Assembly (NCBI RefSeq): GCF_014837045.1
Contig: NZ_JACSPR010000001.1
Span: 370,134-434,133 of the forward strand
From: Corynebacterium gallinarum
GTDB taxonomy: Bacteria; Actinomycetota; Actinomycetes; Mycobacteriales; Mycobacteriaceae
Length of the DNA stretch: 64,000 nucleotides
Direction: 5' to 3'
In this document: piece by piece, positions 16,374 through 26,300 of the stretch
Position numbering within the stretch: position 1 is the stretch's first letter
Layout of the letters: every line of letters begins with the position of its first letter
Position numbers and translations under genes: made by a program
The notes under the pieces: model-generated
The model's database searches: none
What the model was told of the DNA's origin: nothing
What the model saw: only the letters and a program-made list of their open reading frames with translations

Positions 16374-17510
16374 CTAGAGTATCGTGCCGAAGGCCAGCCC
16401 CAGGGTGTAGGTGATCGACGCGGCACCCAATCCCACCAGCAGCTGGCGGAGCGCCCGGTACAACGGTGGTTTGCCGGACAGGACCCCGGTGAGACCACCG
16501 GTGAACATCAGGGAGACACCCACCAGCACCAGGGCCACAATTCCCGCCACCACCCCACCCAGGCCGAAGAGCAGCGGGATGATGGGGATGAAGGCCCCCA
16601 CGGAGAAACTGAGGAAGCTGAACAGGGCCGCGGATCGGGCGGAGCCGGTCTCCTCACGATCAGTGGTCGGAATGAGATGGGCGTCGTCAAGCTCCCCCCT
16701 GCTGGAGACCAGCGCGGTGAAGACGGCCGCAGCCCTGGCTGCCGCCTCGTGCTCAGTCATTCCGCGGGCGCGGTAGACCAGCTCGAGCTCATTGGCGTCC
16801 ACGTCAAGCTCGGAGATCGCGGTGCGGGTCTCCGGATCGGGGGTGGAGGCCTCGAGAAGCTCCAGCTGGGAGCGCACGGAGATGTACTCGCCGGCCGCCA
16901 TGGACAACGCCCCGGACAGCAGGCCGGACAGGCCGGTGAGGAGCACGATCTGCGGTGCGACACCGCTGGCCATCACGCCGATGACCAGTGCGAGGTTGGA
17001 GACCAGCCCATCGTTGATGCCGAAGACCGTGGCACGGAAATTACCGCTCATCCGTTCCCGGCCGCGGGTGGCCAGACCACGGATGACCTCGGCGTGGATG
17101 CGCTCATCCGCACTCATCTGCTCCGTGGCATCATCATCGAAGCTGTAGGGGCTGCGGGACTCCGCCGACTGCATCAGCGCCAGGGAGAACACCGACCCGA
17201 AACGCCGCGCCAGCACCCCCAGGATCCTGGTGCGCAGATCCGGTTTGTGTGGGCCCGTGCCCGCATCACCGAGCAGCCCGCGCCAGTGGGCCTCATGGCG
17301 GGATTCCGCCTCCGCGAGTTTCAGCAGGATCTCGCGTTCCTCCCCGGTGCGTTTCCGGGCGAGCTCCCGGTAGACCTGCGCCTCGGCGCGCTCATTGGCC
17401 AGGTAGCGCTGCCACCGCCGGAGCTGATCCGGGGTGGGCGGCGTCGTGGCATACCTGTCTGTGGCGTGCCGGTCTATGTCCGGCTGGTCGGCACCGGGAT
17501 CCTCGCTCAT
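16374..17510 (-). CDS. Ferritin-like plus VIT1/CCC1 transporter fusion (MbfA-type)
   Basis: A 378-residue protein in two parts. Residues about 20-150 form a ferritin-like (rubrerythrin/Mbfa) helical domain with ANERAEAQVYRELA and the EAESRHEAHW metal motif. From about residue 155, ATVFGINDGLVSNLALVIGV and GLLSGALSMAAGEYISVRSQ are the signature helices of VIT1/CCC1 iron-manganese transporters, with three further helices at the C-terminus. Characterised fusions of this kind export iron and protect against peroxide. It starts 18 nt after uppS and ends 4 nt from zur. GTG at 17522 is an alternative start. Confidence 0.88.
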   Translation of the reverse strand: MSEDPGADQPDIDRHATDRYATTPPTPDQLRRWQRYLANERAEAQVYRELARKRTGEEREILLKLAEAESRHEAHWRGLLGDAGTGPHKPDLRTRILGVLARRFGSVFSLALMQSAESRSPYSFDDDATEQMSADERIHAEVIRGLATRGRERMSGNFRATVFGINDGLVSNLALVIGVMASGVAPQIVLLTGLSGLLSGALSMAAGEYISVRSQLELLEASTPDPETRTAISELDVDANELELVYRARGMTEHEAAARAAAVFTALVSSRGELDDAHLIPTTDREETGSARSAALFSFLSFSVGAFIPIIPLLFGLGGVVAGIVALVLVGVSLMFTGGLTGVLSGKPPLYRALRQLLVGLGAASITYTLGLAFGTIL

Positions 17511-17528
17511 GTCATGTCCCACAGAGAA

Positions 17529-18260
17529 TCAGGCGGTGCCGAACCGGCGGTCGCGGCGGGCGTATTCCTCCACCGCGTTGAAGAGATCCTGCGGGGTGAA
17601 ATCAGGGAAGAGCTTGTCCTGGTACACCATCTCAGCATATGCCGACTGCCACAGCAGGAAGTTGGAGGTGCGCTTCTCCCCCGAGGGGCGCAGGAAGAGG
17701 TCCACATCCGGCATATCGGGCTCATCGAGGAAATCCGGGAAGGTCTTCTCGTTGATCTGCTCGGGCCGCAACTGTCCCGCGGCCGCCTGCCGGGCGATCT
17801 CCCGGGCGGCGTCGATGATCTCGGCGCGGCCACCGTAGTTCACACACATCGCCAGGGTCATGTTGGTGTTGTCCTTGGTCAGTTCCTCCGCGGCCTCCAG
17901 CTCGCGGATCACCGAGCGCCACAGACGTGGACGACGCCCCACCCACCGGACGCGGACGCCCTTCTCGTGCAGGCCGTCCCGCTGACGACGCAGCACATCG
18001 CGGTTGAACCCCATGAGGAAACGGACCTCATCGGTGGAGCGGCGCCAGTTCTCCGTGGAGAAGGCATACGCGGACAGGTACGGCACGCCGAGTGCCAGGC
18101 AGGCATCCACGACATCGAGCAGCACCGCCTCACCACGCCGGTGGCCCTCGGTGCGTTTCATGCCCTTTTCCGTGGCCCAGCGGCCGTTTCCGTCCATCAC
18201 CAGCGCGATGTGCCGGGGCAGGAATTCAGCAGGGATGTTGGGGGGTACAAGTTCACTCAC
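17529..18260 (-). CDS. uppS: Isoprenyl (decaprenyl/undecaprenyl) diphosphate synthase
   Basis: A 243-residue cis-prenyltransferase that elongates farnesyl diphosphate to the C50/C55 lipid carrier for cell-wall assembly. Visible motifs: [13 protein letters not shown] with catalytic Asp23, [21 protein letters not shown] and [19 protein letters not shown] near the C-terminus. It corresponds to the long-chain Z-synthase of mycobacteria that lies next to recO. It is separated from recO by a 12-bp tandem repeat, with no obvious terminator. Confidence 0.96.
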   Translation of the reverse strand: MSELVPPNIPAEFLPRHIALVMDGNGRWATEKGMKRTEGHRRGEAVLLDVVDACLALGVPYLSAYAFSTENWRRSTDEVRFLMGFNRDVLRRQRDGLHEKGVRVRWVGRRPRLWRSVIRELEAAEELTKDNTNMTLAMCVNYGGRAEIIDAAREIARQAAAGQLRPEQINEKTFPDFLDEPDMPDVDLFLRPSGEKRTSNFLLWQSAYAEMVYQDKLFPDFTPQDLFNAVEEYARRDRRFGTA

Positions 18261-18316
18261 AATCCATCATTGTGCCACGCCCACCGGCCAGACCCGGACC
18301 AACACCCGGCCTAACC

Positions 18317-18376
18317 CCGGTCCCGCACCCGGTCCCGCACCCGGTCCCGCACCCGGTCTCACACCCGGTCTCACAC
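18317..18376. repeat. 12-bp minisatellite between uppS and recO
   Basis: Five tandem 12-bp units: three CCGGTCCCGCAC (18317-18352) and two CCGGTCTCACAC (18353-18376). The array runs into the 3' end of recO, and the last unit supplies its stop codon TGA (18371-18373). An extra unit of 12 bp could be added without touching either protein. Confidence 0.9.
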
Positions 18377-19099
18377 CTGATCCAGGACCTCCAGGGTCGG
18401 AAGTTTGCATTCCAGATGCCACTGCAGGTGTGCGGTGGCCAGCCGGTGGATGGCGCCGGTCAGCCCGGGGTGCTCCGCCAGCACCCGCCCACCCTGGCCC
18501 CTGGCGAGCAGCCACATCATGTGCAGGGTTTCGGCAGACACCTCCGCGCTGCCCTGGGGGCGGCAGTAGAGACACACCGCCCCGCCGGCGCCGGGGTGGA
18601 AGGCGGTGTGCGGCCCGGGGCGTCCGCACTGGGCGCAGTCGAAGAGGCTGGGGGCCCAGCCCGCATGGTCCATTGCCCGGAGCATGTACTCATCCAGGAG
18701 CAATACCGGGTGCTCCGCGTTCTGCATGCGTTGTAATGCGGAGGTGGTGGCGTCGAACAGGTACGGTCCCTGCTCCATCGGTGCGATGCTGGAGGCGATC
18801 TCCAGGATGGCCGACGCCGCGGAATAGCGTTTGAAATCATCGATGATGCCGGAGGCGTAGTACCCCACGGTGTCCGCACCGGAGATCGTGGACAGGTTGC
18901 GCCCCGGATACAGCTGGACGTCCAGTTCCACGAACAGCTGGAGGCGGGACCCGAACCGGGATTTCGACCGCCTCACCCCCTTGGCCACCCCTCGGACGAT
19001 GCCGTGATCACGGGTGAGCAGGACGACGATGCGGTCGGCCTCCCCGAAGTCGTGGGTCCGCACCACCAGTGCACGGTCCCGGTAACTCTCCCTGCGCAC
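18371..19099 (-). CDS. recO: DNA repair protein RecO
   Basis: A 242-residue recombination mediator that loads RecA on SSB-coated gaps in the RecFOR pathway. The N-terminal OB-fold is seen in YRDRALVVRTHDFGEADRIVVLLT and GVAKGVRRSKSRFGSRLQ; the zinc-binding part carries CAQCGRPG and a later CLYC pair. Start GTG 19099. It follows era by 29 nt on the same strand. Its stop codon lies inside the tandem 12-bp repeat described separately. Confidence 0.94.
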   Translation of the reverse strand: MRRESYRDRALVVRTHDFGEADRIVVLLTRDHGIVRGVAKGVRRSKSRFGSRLQLFVELDVQLYPGRNLSTISGADTVGYYASGIIDDFKRYSAASAILEIASSIAPMEQGPYLFDATTSALQRMQNAEHPVLLLDEYMLRAMDHAGWAPSLFDCAQCGRPGPHTAFHPGAGGAVCLYCRPQGSAEVSAETLHMMWLLARGQGGRVLAEHPGLTGAIHRLATAHLQWHLECKLPTLEVLDQV

Positions 19100-19128
19100 C
19101 GGTTACACCAATCCTCGCCGGCGGGGGT

Positions 19129-20046
19129 CTAGAAGCCCAGGCGGTTGAGCGCCTTGGGATCGGACTGCCAGTTCTTGAGGATCTTGATGCGCAGATCCAG
19201 GTAGATGTTCTTGCCGAGCAGCTTCGTCAGCTGCTGGCGGGAATTGTGGATGATCCGGCCCATGCGCTGGTTGTTGTGGCCCATGATGATGTCCTTCTGG
19301 CCCGGGCGTTCCACGTAGATGATCGCATGGACGGTGAGGGTGCCGGGGCGGGACTCATCCGGGAGGACCTCGTCGATCTCCACGGCGATGGAGTGCGGCA
19401 GTTCATCCTTGAGGCCGGACAGGGCCGCCTCACGGATCAGTTCCGACATGCGGGTCTCGGTGTCCTCATCGGTGATGTGGTCATCCGGGTAGTACTTCGG
19501 GCCCTCAGGGAGGAGACCGGCGATGACACCGGCGAGGGTGTCGATGTTCTCACCCGAGGCCGAGGACACCGGGACCACCTCGCTTGTGCCCCCGAGCAGT
19601 TCATGAAGCGCCATGAGCTGGGCGGCCACCTGGTCGCGGGATGCCTTGTCAATCTTGGTGACGATACCCACGATGGGGGTCTTCGGTACGGCGGTGCGCA
19701 CGGCGTCGAGGATCCAGCGGTCACCGGGACCGATCTTGTCGGTGGCCGGGATGGTCAGACCGATGAGGTCCACATCGGAGTAGGTGTCCTTGACTGATTC
19801 ATTGAGGCGCTCACCCAGGAGGGTGCGCGGGCGGTGCAGGCCGGGGGTGTCCACGACGATGATCTGTGCGTCATCCCGGTGCACCAGGCCGCGGATCGGG
19901 TGGCGGGTGGTTTCAGGCTGATCGGCCGTGATGGCGATCTTCTCACCCACCAGGGCGTTGGTCAGTGTGGATTTGCCTGTGTTGGGGCGGCCGACGAAGC
20001 TGACGAAGCCTGAACGGAAACCTTCCGGGGTGTCGGTAAAGCTCAT
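19129..20046 (-). CDS. era: GTPase Era
   Basis: A 305-residue GTPase that binds 16S rRNA and checks 30S subunit maturation. G1 is GRPNTGKST (residues 19-27), G3 is DTPG, G4 is TKID, and the C-terminal KH domain holds the RNA-binding stretch IIMGHNNQRMGRI. Start ATG 20046 opens the family's usual N-terminus. It lies in the minus-strand block with the corC-like gene and ybeY upstream and recO downstream, a common bacterial order. Confidence 0.96.
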   Translation of the reverse strand: MSFTDTPEGFRSGFVSFVGRPNTGKSTLTNALVGEKIAITADQPETTRHPIRGLVHRDDAQIIVVDTPGLHRPRTLLGERLNESVKDTYSDVDLIGLTIPATDKIGPGDRWILDAVRTAVPKTPIVGIVTKIDKASRDQVAAQLMALHELLGGTSEVVPVSSASGENIDTLAGVIAGLLPEGPKYYPDDHITDEDTETRMSELIREAALSGLKDELPHSIAVEIDEVLPDESRPGTLTVHAIIYVERPGQKDIIMGHNNQRMGRIIHNSRQQLTKLLGKNIYLDLRIKILKNWQSDPKALNRLGF

Positions 20047-20149
20047 TGATCCTCTAACTGGGTCTCTCGTGGGAAGTATGACTAACCAGCATAGTCCCAC
20101 CCGGCCCGGTTGTAGTTATCCGGCAGTGCCGCTTTGCGACGACCCGACG

Positions 20150-21487
20150 TCAGCTCTCCGCCTGCTCCACCGCGGGCAGGACCTCGACCACGGCCGAATG
20201 CATGCGCAACCGGCCACGGCGGTTGCGTTTGCCCTCCGCGGTCAGCCGGAGCCCGGAGGTCTCGACGGTGGCCCCGGGCAGTGGCACACGGCCCAGTTCG
20301 AAGGCGATGAGACCGCCGACGGTGTCCACCTGATCATCGATGTCATCGGAGAAGTCGAGGTCCACCTCGAGTTCCTCCTCCAGGTGGTCCCGCAGGTCCT
20401 CGAGGGACAGTCGCGACATCACCCGGTAGGTACGCTCGGCGATCTGTTCAATCGGGGCGACCTCGTCATTGTCGTACTCATCGGCGATCTCACCGACGAT
20501 CTCCTCCAGGATGTCCTCAATGGAGATCAACCCGGCCACGCCACCGTATTCGTCGATGAGGATGGCGATGTGGTTCTGTTCCTCCTGCATCTCCTGCAGC
20601 AGGGCATCCAGGGGGCGGGAGTCGGGGATAAACTTGGCCGGACGCATGACCTCGTCGACGGTGACGGAACGGCCGCCGTCGGTGGCGTAGTACGTCTGCT
20701 TGACCAGGTCCTTCAGGTAGACCACACCGATGATGTCATCGACATTCTCACCGATGACCGGGATGCGGGAATGCCCGGAGCGCACGCACAGGGCGGTGGC
20801 CTGGCCTGCGCTCTTGCCGGATTCGATCCAGATCATCTCAGGTCGGGGCACCATCACCTGCCGCACCGTGGTGGAGGCGAGGTCGAACACCGACTGGATC
20901 ATGCGGCGTTCCTCCAGCTCCACGATCCCGTGTTCCTGGGCGATGTCGACCATCTCGCGCAGCTCCACCTCGGTGGCATAGGGGCCGTTGCGCAACCCCG
21001 GGCCCGGGGCGATGACATTGCCCACCCAGATGATCAGTTTGGCCAGGGGGCCGAGCACCTTCTCCACGCCGGTGAGGACAACCGCACTGCGCAGGGAGAC
21101 GGTATAGGGGTTCTTCCGCCCCACGGTCCGGCCGAACACACCCACCACACCGAAGGTGATGAGGGAAACCACCACGATGGCCAGGAAGATCGCCCAGGCA
21201 TCGCTGGTGACCAGATGGACCGCGATGACACCGGCCAGCACCGCCGCGGAGGTATCCAGCAGGGTGCGCAGCATCACCAGGATGTTGATGTTGGTGGCCC
21301 GGTTGTCGATGACATGCAGCAGGGCCGCCGATCCGGCGACGTCATCCTTGTGCATCTGCTCCACGCGGGCGCGGGAGACAGTGGAGACGGCGGATTCAAT
21401 TGCCCCGAGCAGTCCGGACAGCAACAGGGAGACGACGGTGGCCAACCCCAGCCATAGGACGGTTTCATCCATCTCAGCGGTGATCAT
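20150..21487 (-). CDS. CNNM/CorC-HlyC family membrane protein with CBS pair
   Basis: A 445-residue protein: an N-terminal CNNM (DUF21) membrane domain with about four helices (WLGLATVVSLLLSGLLGAIES, then INILVMLRTLLDTSAAVLAG), a tandem CBS module (PRPEMIWIESGKSAGQA, ILIDEYGGVAGLISIEDILEEI) and a CorC_HlyC domain at the C-terminus. Relatives bind ATP-Mg and move Mg2+, or affect cell-wall traits; the old name is hemolysin-like. A Shine-Dalgarno CCAGGAAA precedes ATG 21487. It follows ybeY by 30 nt. Confidence 0.9.
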   Translation of the reverse strand: MITAEMDETVLWLGLATVVSLLLSGLLGAIESAVSTVSRARVEQMHKDDVAGSAALLHVIDNRATNINILVMLRTLLDTSAAVLAGVIAVHLVTSDAWAIFLAIVVVSLITFGVVGVFGRTVGRKNPYTVSLRSAVVLTGVEKVLGPLAKLIIWVGNVIAPGPGLRNGPYATEVELREMVDIAQEHGIVELEERRMIQSVFDLASTTVRQVMVPRPEMIWIESGKSAGQATALCVRSGHSRIPVIGENVDDIIGVVYLKDLVKQTYYATDGGRSVTVDEVMRPAKFIPDSRPLDALLQEMQEEQNHIAILIDEYGGVAGLISIEDILEEIVGEIADEYDNDEVAPIEQIAERTYRVMSRLSLEDLRDHLEEELEVDLDFSDDIDDQVDTVGGLIAFELGRVPLPGATVETSGLRLTAEGKRNRRGRLRMHSAVVEVLPAVEQAES

Positions 21488-21517
21488 AGATTTTCCTGGT
21501 TCTCCATCCGCGGTCGG

Positions 21518-22129
21518 TTAACGGGCGGAGGTGCCAGGTTCGCCAGGTTCGCCGGATTCGCCCTGCTCATCGGCAATCATGGTCTGATCGAGTTCCAGGC
21601 GGTCGGCCGCGGTCGGGAAGGCACCGGGGCCGGTGGGTTTCGGCTGGTAGACCACCCCACGCCGGTCCACGTCGTCATACCAGTCGGCCAGCAGTTCATT
21701 CTGCAGGGCGAACATCTCGCGTTCCTGCGCGGGTTCCACATGGTCGTACCCCAACAGGTGCAGGCACCCATGGACGGTGAGCAGTGCCAGCTCGTGGGGC
21801 AGGTCATGTCCCGCCTTGGTGGCCTGCTTCTCCGCAAACTCCGGGCACAGCACGATATCCCCGAGCATGGCCGGGCCGGGGGTCGCGCCGTCGGGGCGGG
21901 AGTAACCGGGGGTGAGCTCATCCATGGGGAAGCTCATCACGTCGGTCGGGCCCTCCAGGTCCAGCCATTTGACGTGCAGTTCCGCGATGGTGGCGGAGTC
22001 CACGATGTGGATGGAGGCCTCCGCGTCGGGGTGGATATCCATCTCGCCGAGGGCGAAGGAGAGGACGTCGATGAGCATCTCCTCATTCACGCCGTCGTAA
22101 CCGGATTCGTTGAAAACCTCAATGCTCAT
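21518..22129 (-). CDS. ybeY: rRNA maturation endoribonuclease YbeY
   Basis: A 203-residue metalloprotein, longer than most because of an acidic C-terminal tail ([17 protein letters not shown]). The zinc motif [11 protein letters not shown] gives His120, His124 and His130. YbeY takes part in 16S rRNA 3'-end processing and ribosome quality control. Its ATG overlaps the phoH stop by 4 nt (ATGA), so the two are translationally coupled. The Gly/Glu-Pro tail has no known role. Confidence 0.95.
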   Translation of the reverse strand: MSIEVFNESGYDGVNEEMLIDVLSFALGEMDIHPDAEASIHIVDSATIAELHVKWLDLEGPTDVMSFPMDELTPGYSRPDGATPGPAMLGDIVLCPEFAEKQATKAGHDLPHELALLTVHGCLHLLGYDHVEPAQEREMFALQNELLADWYDDVDRRGVVYQPKPTGPGAFPTAADRLELDQTMIADEQGESGEPGEPGTSAR

Positions 22130-23208
22130 GACTGGAGACCCTCCTGTTCGCGTGCTTCGCCCTCGACAGCGCGTCGTAAAGCTTCCTCGCGTTCCTCGCG
22201 GGCACGGCGGCGCTCGTTCTCGCGCTTTTCCTGCAGCTCCTCGTACTCGTCATAGGCGTTGACGATGTGGCCGACCAGCTGGTGGCGCACCACGTCCTCG
22301 GAGGTCAGCTCGGTGAAGTGCACATCCGGCACATCACGCAGGATGTGACGCACCAGGCGCAGACCGGACTTCTGCCCACCGGGGAGGTCAACCTGGGTGA
22401 TGTCACCGGTGACCACCATCTTGGACCCGAATCCCAGGCGGGTGAGGAACATCTTCATCTGCGCCGGGGTGGTGTTCTGGGCCTCATCGAGGATGACGAA
22501 CGCATCGTTGAGGGTGCGGCCACGCATATAGGCCAGCGGGGCGACCTCGACGATCCCGGCTTCCATCAGCTTCGGGATGACCTCGGGCTCCACCATGTCG
22601 CGCAGGGCGTCATGGAGGGGGCGCAGGTACGGGTCGATCTTCTCATTGAGGGTACCGGGCAGGAACCCCAGCTTCTCCCCCGCCTCCACGGCCGGGCGGG
22701 TCAGGATGATGCGGCTGACCTGCTTGGACTGCAGCGCCGCCACGGCCTTGGCCATCGCCAGGTAGGTCTTGCCGGAACCGGCGGGACCCACACCGAACAC
22801 GATGGTGTTCTCATCGATGGCGTCGACGTATTCCTTCTGACCGAGGGTCTTGGCGCGGATGACCTTGCCGCGGCGGGCGATGATGTCACCGGTGAGGATC
22901 TCGGACACCGACTGCGGGGTCTCCACATTGATCATGCTGATGACGTTCTTGACGGTATCCGTGCTGATCACATGGCCACGGCGGGCGATGGCCTGAAGCT
23001 CATCGAGGATCCGCCCGGCGCGGGAGACCTCATGGGCCGGTCCGGTCAGCTCGATGCGGCTACCCCGGGCGTGGAAATCAGCATCCACCTGATTGTCCAA
23101 CACCCTCAGGTTGTCGTCGGTGACGCCGAGAACCGTGGGCGCCAGATCGCGCTGGAGGTTGTAGACGGTGGACACAACGTCGGTGCGTGTGCTTCGCGGG
23201 GTAGTCAC
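22126..23208 (-). CDS. phoH: PhoH-family ATPase
   Basis: A 360-residue P-loop ATPase. Walker A is [12 protein letters not shown], Walker B is [12 protein letters not shown], and [10 protein letters not shown] is a conserved PhoH helicase-like motif; an N-terminal KH-like part precedes it. The C-terminus is a charged helix rich in Glu and Arg. PhoH is widely paired with ybeY and probably acts in RNA metabolism. Start GTG 23208. It is separated from rsmE by 64 nt, so a promoter between them cannot be ruled out. Confidence 0.93.
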   Translation of the reverse strand: MTTPRSTRTDVVSTVYNLQRDLAPTVLGVTDDNLRVLDNQVDADFHARGSRIELTGPAHEVSRAGRILDELQAIARRGHVISTDTVKNVISMINVETPQSVSEILTGDIIARRGKVIRAKTLGQKEYVDAIDENTIVFGVGPAGSGKTYLAMAKAVAALQSKQVSRIILTRPAVEAGEKLGFLPGTLNEKIDPYLRPLHDALRDMVEPEVIPKLMEAGIVEVAPLAYMRGRTLNDAFVILDEAQNTTPAQMKMFLTRLGFGSKMVVTGDITQVDLPGGQKSGLRLVRHILRDVPDVHFTELTSEDVVRHQLVGHIVNAYDEYEELQEKRENERRRAREEREEALRRAVEGEAREQEGLQS

Positions 23209-23272
23209 AGTGCTGTATCTGCCTGCTTTCTGGTGTGGTCAGGGGAGGAGATTCGGGTCATTAGCGAGAACT

Positions 23273-23998
23273 TTACCAGCGGTCTGACAGCACGCCGATC
23301 GCCGCGAGGGCAACCATTCCCGCGGATGCGGTCCGGAGCACCTCGGGGCCCAGTTTCACAGTGTGGGCCCCGGCGGCGGTGAACCGGTGGATCTCCTCCG
23401 GCGACACCCCACCCTCAGGCCCGATAATCACTACAACATCGCCGGTGAAATTCAATTCCCGGAACGGCTTGCTGGCCTCCTCGTGCAGGATGATCGCCAG
23501 GTCCGCGTCCGCAATGAGCTTGTCGACGCCCGCCGTATCCACCACCCCGACCACCTCGGGGATGGTTGCGCGCCGCGACTGTTTCGCGGCCGCCTCCGCG
23601 GCCGCCTGCCACTTCGCCAGTGATTTCTCCTCCTTGCCCGCCCACTTGGCGATGGTGCGCTGTGACTGCCACGCCACGATGCGATCCGCACCCGCCTGGG
23701 TGAGCAGGTCAACGGTCAGCTCGGAGCGCTCGGACTTCGGGATGGCCTGGACGATGGTGACCCGGGGGTCGGCCGGTGGGATCTCCTCGACGCTCTCCAC
23801 CACCACATCCATGCGGTCCCTGCCACTGACCGCGGTGACCTGACAGGTGCGGGCGGTGCCGTGGCCGTCGATAAGCATCACGCGCTCACCTGGACTGATG
23901 CGCTTGACGGTGACCGCGTGGCGCCCCTCCGGGCCGGTGACGGTGACATGCTCACCGGCGGTGGCAACCGTGTCGGAGATGAAGACGGGAAGCGACAT
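23273..23998 (-). CDS. rsmE: 16S rRNA (uracil-1498-N3) methyltransferase
   Basis: A 241-residue SPOUT-class methyltransferase that methylates U1498 of 16S rRNA using S-adenosylmethionine. An N-terminal PUA-like domain is followed by the knotted domain, whose SAM-binding loop is VVIIGPEGGVSPEEIHRF and whose final strand is LGPEVLRTASAGMVALAAIG. Its ATG shares a base with the dnaJ stop (TGATG), so the genes are coupled, an arrangement common in actinobacteria. Confidence 0.95.
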   Translation of the reverse strand: MSLPVFISDTVATAGEHVTVTGPEGRHAVTVKRISPGERVMLIDGHGTARTCQVTAVSGRDRMDVVVESVEEIPPADPRVTIVQAIPKSERSELTVDLLTQAGADRIVAWQSQRTIAKWAGKEEKSLAKWQAAAEAAAKQSRRATIPEVVGVVDTAGVDKLIADADLAIILHEEASKPFRELNFTGDVVVIIGPEGGVSPEEIHRFTAAGAHTVKLGPEVLRTASAGMVALAAIGVLSDRW

Positions 23999-25134
23999 CA
24001 GCGGTTACGGAACTTGTTCTTGAGCTTGTCGAACAGCCCGCCGTGCTCCTCGCCCTCGCGGTGCACCGAGGAATTGTCCCTGCGGTGATCCCGGATCTGC
24101 TCCAGGAGTTCACGGGTGTGCTCATCGATCTCGGTCGGGACGAACAGGTCCACGTGGGCCATGAGATCGCCGCGGCCCTCGGCACGCAGACGTGGCATGC
24201 CCTCGCCCTCAAGCGTGATGACCTCATTGGGCTGGGTGCCCGCCGGGATCACCACGGTGACCTCCTCGCCGGTCAGCGACTCCACCTGGAGCTCCGAACC
24301 CAGCGCCGCATCGATCATGGGCACGCGGATGCTGGCGTGGAGATCATCGCCGTCGCGGGTGAACACCACATGCGGACGGACCATGACCTCGATGTAGAGG
24401 TCACCGGCGGGTCCACCACCGGCACCGACCTCACCCTGACCGGCCATGCGGATGCGCATGCCCGTCTGGATACCGGCCGGGATGTTGGCCACGATGTCCC
24501 GGCGCGCACGCACACGACCATCACCGGCACACTCATCACACGGATCCGGGATAACCTCACCGGTGCCGTTACAGGTGTGGCAGGGACGCGAGGTCATGAC
24601 ATTGCCCAGGAAGCTGCGCTGCACCTCCTGGATCTCACCGGAACCATGGCAGGTGCCACAGGTATTCGGCTTGGCGTTGGAGGCGGAACCCGAACCGTGA
24701 CACTTGGTACACAGCACAGCGGTATCAAGGGTGAGCTCCTTCTTCACACCGGTGTAGGCCTCCTCCAGGGTGATGGAGGCACGCCACAGGGTGTCACTTC
24801 CGGGCTGCACACGCGACCGTGGACCACGGGAACCCGCGCCACCGCCGAAGAAGGCATCGAAGATGTCACCGAGACCGCCACCGCCGAAACCACCCGGGTG
24901 GCCGGCACCGCCGCCCTGCTCCATGGGATCGCCACCCATATCCACGATCCGGCGCTTATCCGGATCGGTGAGCACCTCATGGGCCACGGAGGCCTCGCGG
25001 AACTTCTCCGCCGCCTCCTCACCGGGGTTCACATCAGGGTGGTATTTGCGGGCAAGCTTGCGGTACGCCTTCTTGATTTCAGAGTCGGTTGCGTTGCGGT
25101 CAACTCCGAGGATGCCGTAATAGTCACGTGCCAC
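23998..25134 (-). CDS. dnaJ: Chaperone DnaJ (second DnaJ paralogue type)
   Basis: A 378-residue Hsp40. J domain at residues 1-70 with the HPD tripeptide in KYHPDVN; a Gly/Phe-rich linker ([19 protein letters not shown]); four zinc-ribbon repeats [32 protein letters not shown]; then the substrate-binding C-terminal domains. It activates DnaK ATPase. Being next to hrcA rather than dnaK-grpE marks it as the dnaJ2 locus of actinobacteria. Start GTG 25134 gives the standard [11 protein letters not shown] opening. TATACT at 25193-25198 may be its own -10 box. Confidence 0.96.
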   Translation of the reverse strand: MARDYYGILGVDRNATDSEIKKAYRKLARKYHPDVNPGEEAAEKFREASVAHEVLTDPDKRRIVDMGGDPMEQGGGAGHPGGFGGGGLGDIFDAFFGGGAGSRGPRSRVQPGSDTLWRASITLEEAYTGVKKELTLDTAVLCTKCHGSGSASNAKPNTCGTCHGSGEIQEVQRSFLGNVMTSRPCHTCNGTGEVIPDPCDECAGDGRVRARRDIVANIPAGIQTGMRIRMAGQGEVGAGGGPAGDLYIEVMVRPHVVFTRDGDDLHASIRVPMIDAALGSELQVESLTGEEVTVVIPAGTQPNEVITLEGEGMPRLRAEGRGDLMAHVDLFVPTEIDEHTRELLEQIRDHRRDNSSVHREGEEHGGLFDKLKNKFRNR

Positions 25135-25198
25135 TGTCGGTGATTCTCCCTTATGAGTGAAGATTTATCGCGAATAGGTGAACAAATGGCCTAGTATA

Positions 25199-25216
25199 GC
25201 GGGCTTATTCGCCCGC
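25199..25216 (-). terminator. Short hairpin at the end of hrcA
   Basis: GCGGGC and GCCCGC form a 6-bp stem with a 6-nt loop overlapping the hrcA stop codon. There is no T-tract; a TATACT box for dnaJ follows directly. Could attenuate read-through. Confidence 0.35.
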
Positions 25217-26233
25217 CAGTACCCGACCGACATATTTAGCAACGGCCGACACCTTCGAGATTGTTCCCGGATAGTCCATGTATGTGGGCCCCACCACTCC
25301 CAGACCACCCAGGGTGTTACCCGGGGAACCATACCCCGTGGTCACCACCGAGGCGCTGCGCAGCTGCACATCCTCATTCTCCTCACCGATGTGCACCGTG
25401 ACATGATCCAGATCCGTGACATTGGACAACAGCTTCAACATGACCACCTGTTCCTCCAGCGCCTCCAGCACCATCGGCACACTCGCGGCGGTTTCCCGCG
25501 TCAGGCGCGTGAGGTTGCTGGCACCGGCGAGAATGAGCCGGTCGGAGGGCTGCTCCACCAGCGTCGCCACCAGGACACCACTGCATTTCTCCATGGTGCT
25601 GCGGATATCCGAGGGGGCGTTGTGGCTGAGCTCCTGCAGGGCCTCCGAGGCATCCGTGAGGGTCTTCTCCGCCAACGCACCATTAAGCAGATCCTTGAGC
25701 ACCGTGACCTTATCGGCCTCCAGCGGCTCATCGAGCTCCACATTGCGCTGATCCACACGACCGGTATCCGTGATCAGCACCAACAACAGACGCACCGGCG
25801 ACAGCGGCACCACCTCACAGTGCTTCACCCGGGAGGTTTTCAACGTGGGTAGCTGCACCACCGCCGCCTGGTGAGTCAACTGCGACAACAGCTGCACCGA
25901 CCGCCGCAGCACATCCTCCAGATCCACTCCCCCCTCGAGGAAACCGAGGATCGCGCGACGCTCCGCCAACGACAGCGGCTTGATGTCGTGGATGGAGTTC
26001 ACAAACAGACGGTAGCCCTTCTCCGTGGGCACGCGGCCTGAGCTGGAATGCTCCTGCACGATATAACCGTCTGATTCAAGAACCGACATGTCATTGCGGA
26101 TCGTCGCAGAACTGACATTGAGCTTGTGGCGCTCCAACAGCGCCTTGGAACCCACAGGCTCCTGGGATTCGATGTAGTCGGCGACGATGGCCCGCAGGAC
26201 CTCATATCTGCGTTTCTCCGTTGCACTAGCCAT
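25205..26233 (-). CDS. hrcA: Heat-inducible transcription repressor HrcA
   Basis: A 342-residue repressor of groES/groEL-type heat-shock genes via the CIRCE operator. The winged-helix N-terminus holds [16 protein letters not shown] and [18 protein letters not shown], followed by [17 protein letters not shown]; the GAF-like dimer domain fills the rest. The start at 26233 is supported by TAAGGT 7 nt upstream; 26260 is an alternative. No CIRCE element (TTAGCACTC/GAGTGCTAA) is seen here, but two other palindromes lie in its promoter. It leads the dnaJ-rsmE block. Confidence 0.95.
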   Translation of the reverse strand: MASATEKRRYEVLRAIVADYIESQEPVGSKALLERHKLNVSSATIRNDMSVLESDGYIVQEHSSSGRVPTEKGYRLFVNSIHDIKPLSLAERRAILGFLEGGVDLEDVLRRSVQLLSQLTHQAAVVQLPTLKTSRVKHCEVVPLSPVRLLLVLITDTGRVDQRNVELDEPLEADKVTVLKDLLNGALAEKTLTDASEALQELSHNAPSDIRSTMEKCSGVLVATLVEQPSDRLILAGASNLTRLTRETAASVPMVLEALEEQVVMLKLLSNVTDLDHVTVHIGEENEDVQLRSASVVTTGYGSPGNTLGGLGVVGPTYMDYPGTISKVSAVAKYVGRVLAGE

Positions 26234-26246
26234 ATCCAGTACCTTA
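26234..26246 (-). promoter_or_regulatory. Leaderless -10 box of hrcA
   Basis: Minus-strand TAAGGT (26241-26246) is exactly 7 nt from the ATG at 26233. Confidence 0.5.
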
Positions 26247-26270
26247 CTGGACTTGCTCATTATTAATGAG
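26236..26270. promoter_or_regulatory. Two adjacent palindromes over the hrcA promoter
   Basis: CCAGTACCTTACTGG (26236-26250) has 6-bp inverted arms and covers the -10 box. CTCATTATTAATGAG (26256-26270) is a perfect 7-1-7 palindrome just upstream. Both are placed to act as operators for hrcA control. Confidence 0.55.
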
Positions 26271-26300
26271 AGTCCGTCGAGAGAACCCCGGCTGGGCGGT

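Noticed and set aside
20147..21457. Long open frames antisense to the minus-strand block (for example over the corC-like gene and glmS)
   Set aside because: They mirror the codon bias of high-GC genes on the other strand, show no domain and have no ribosome sites.
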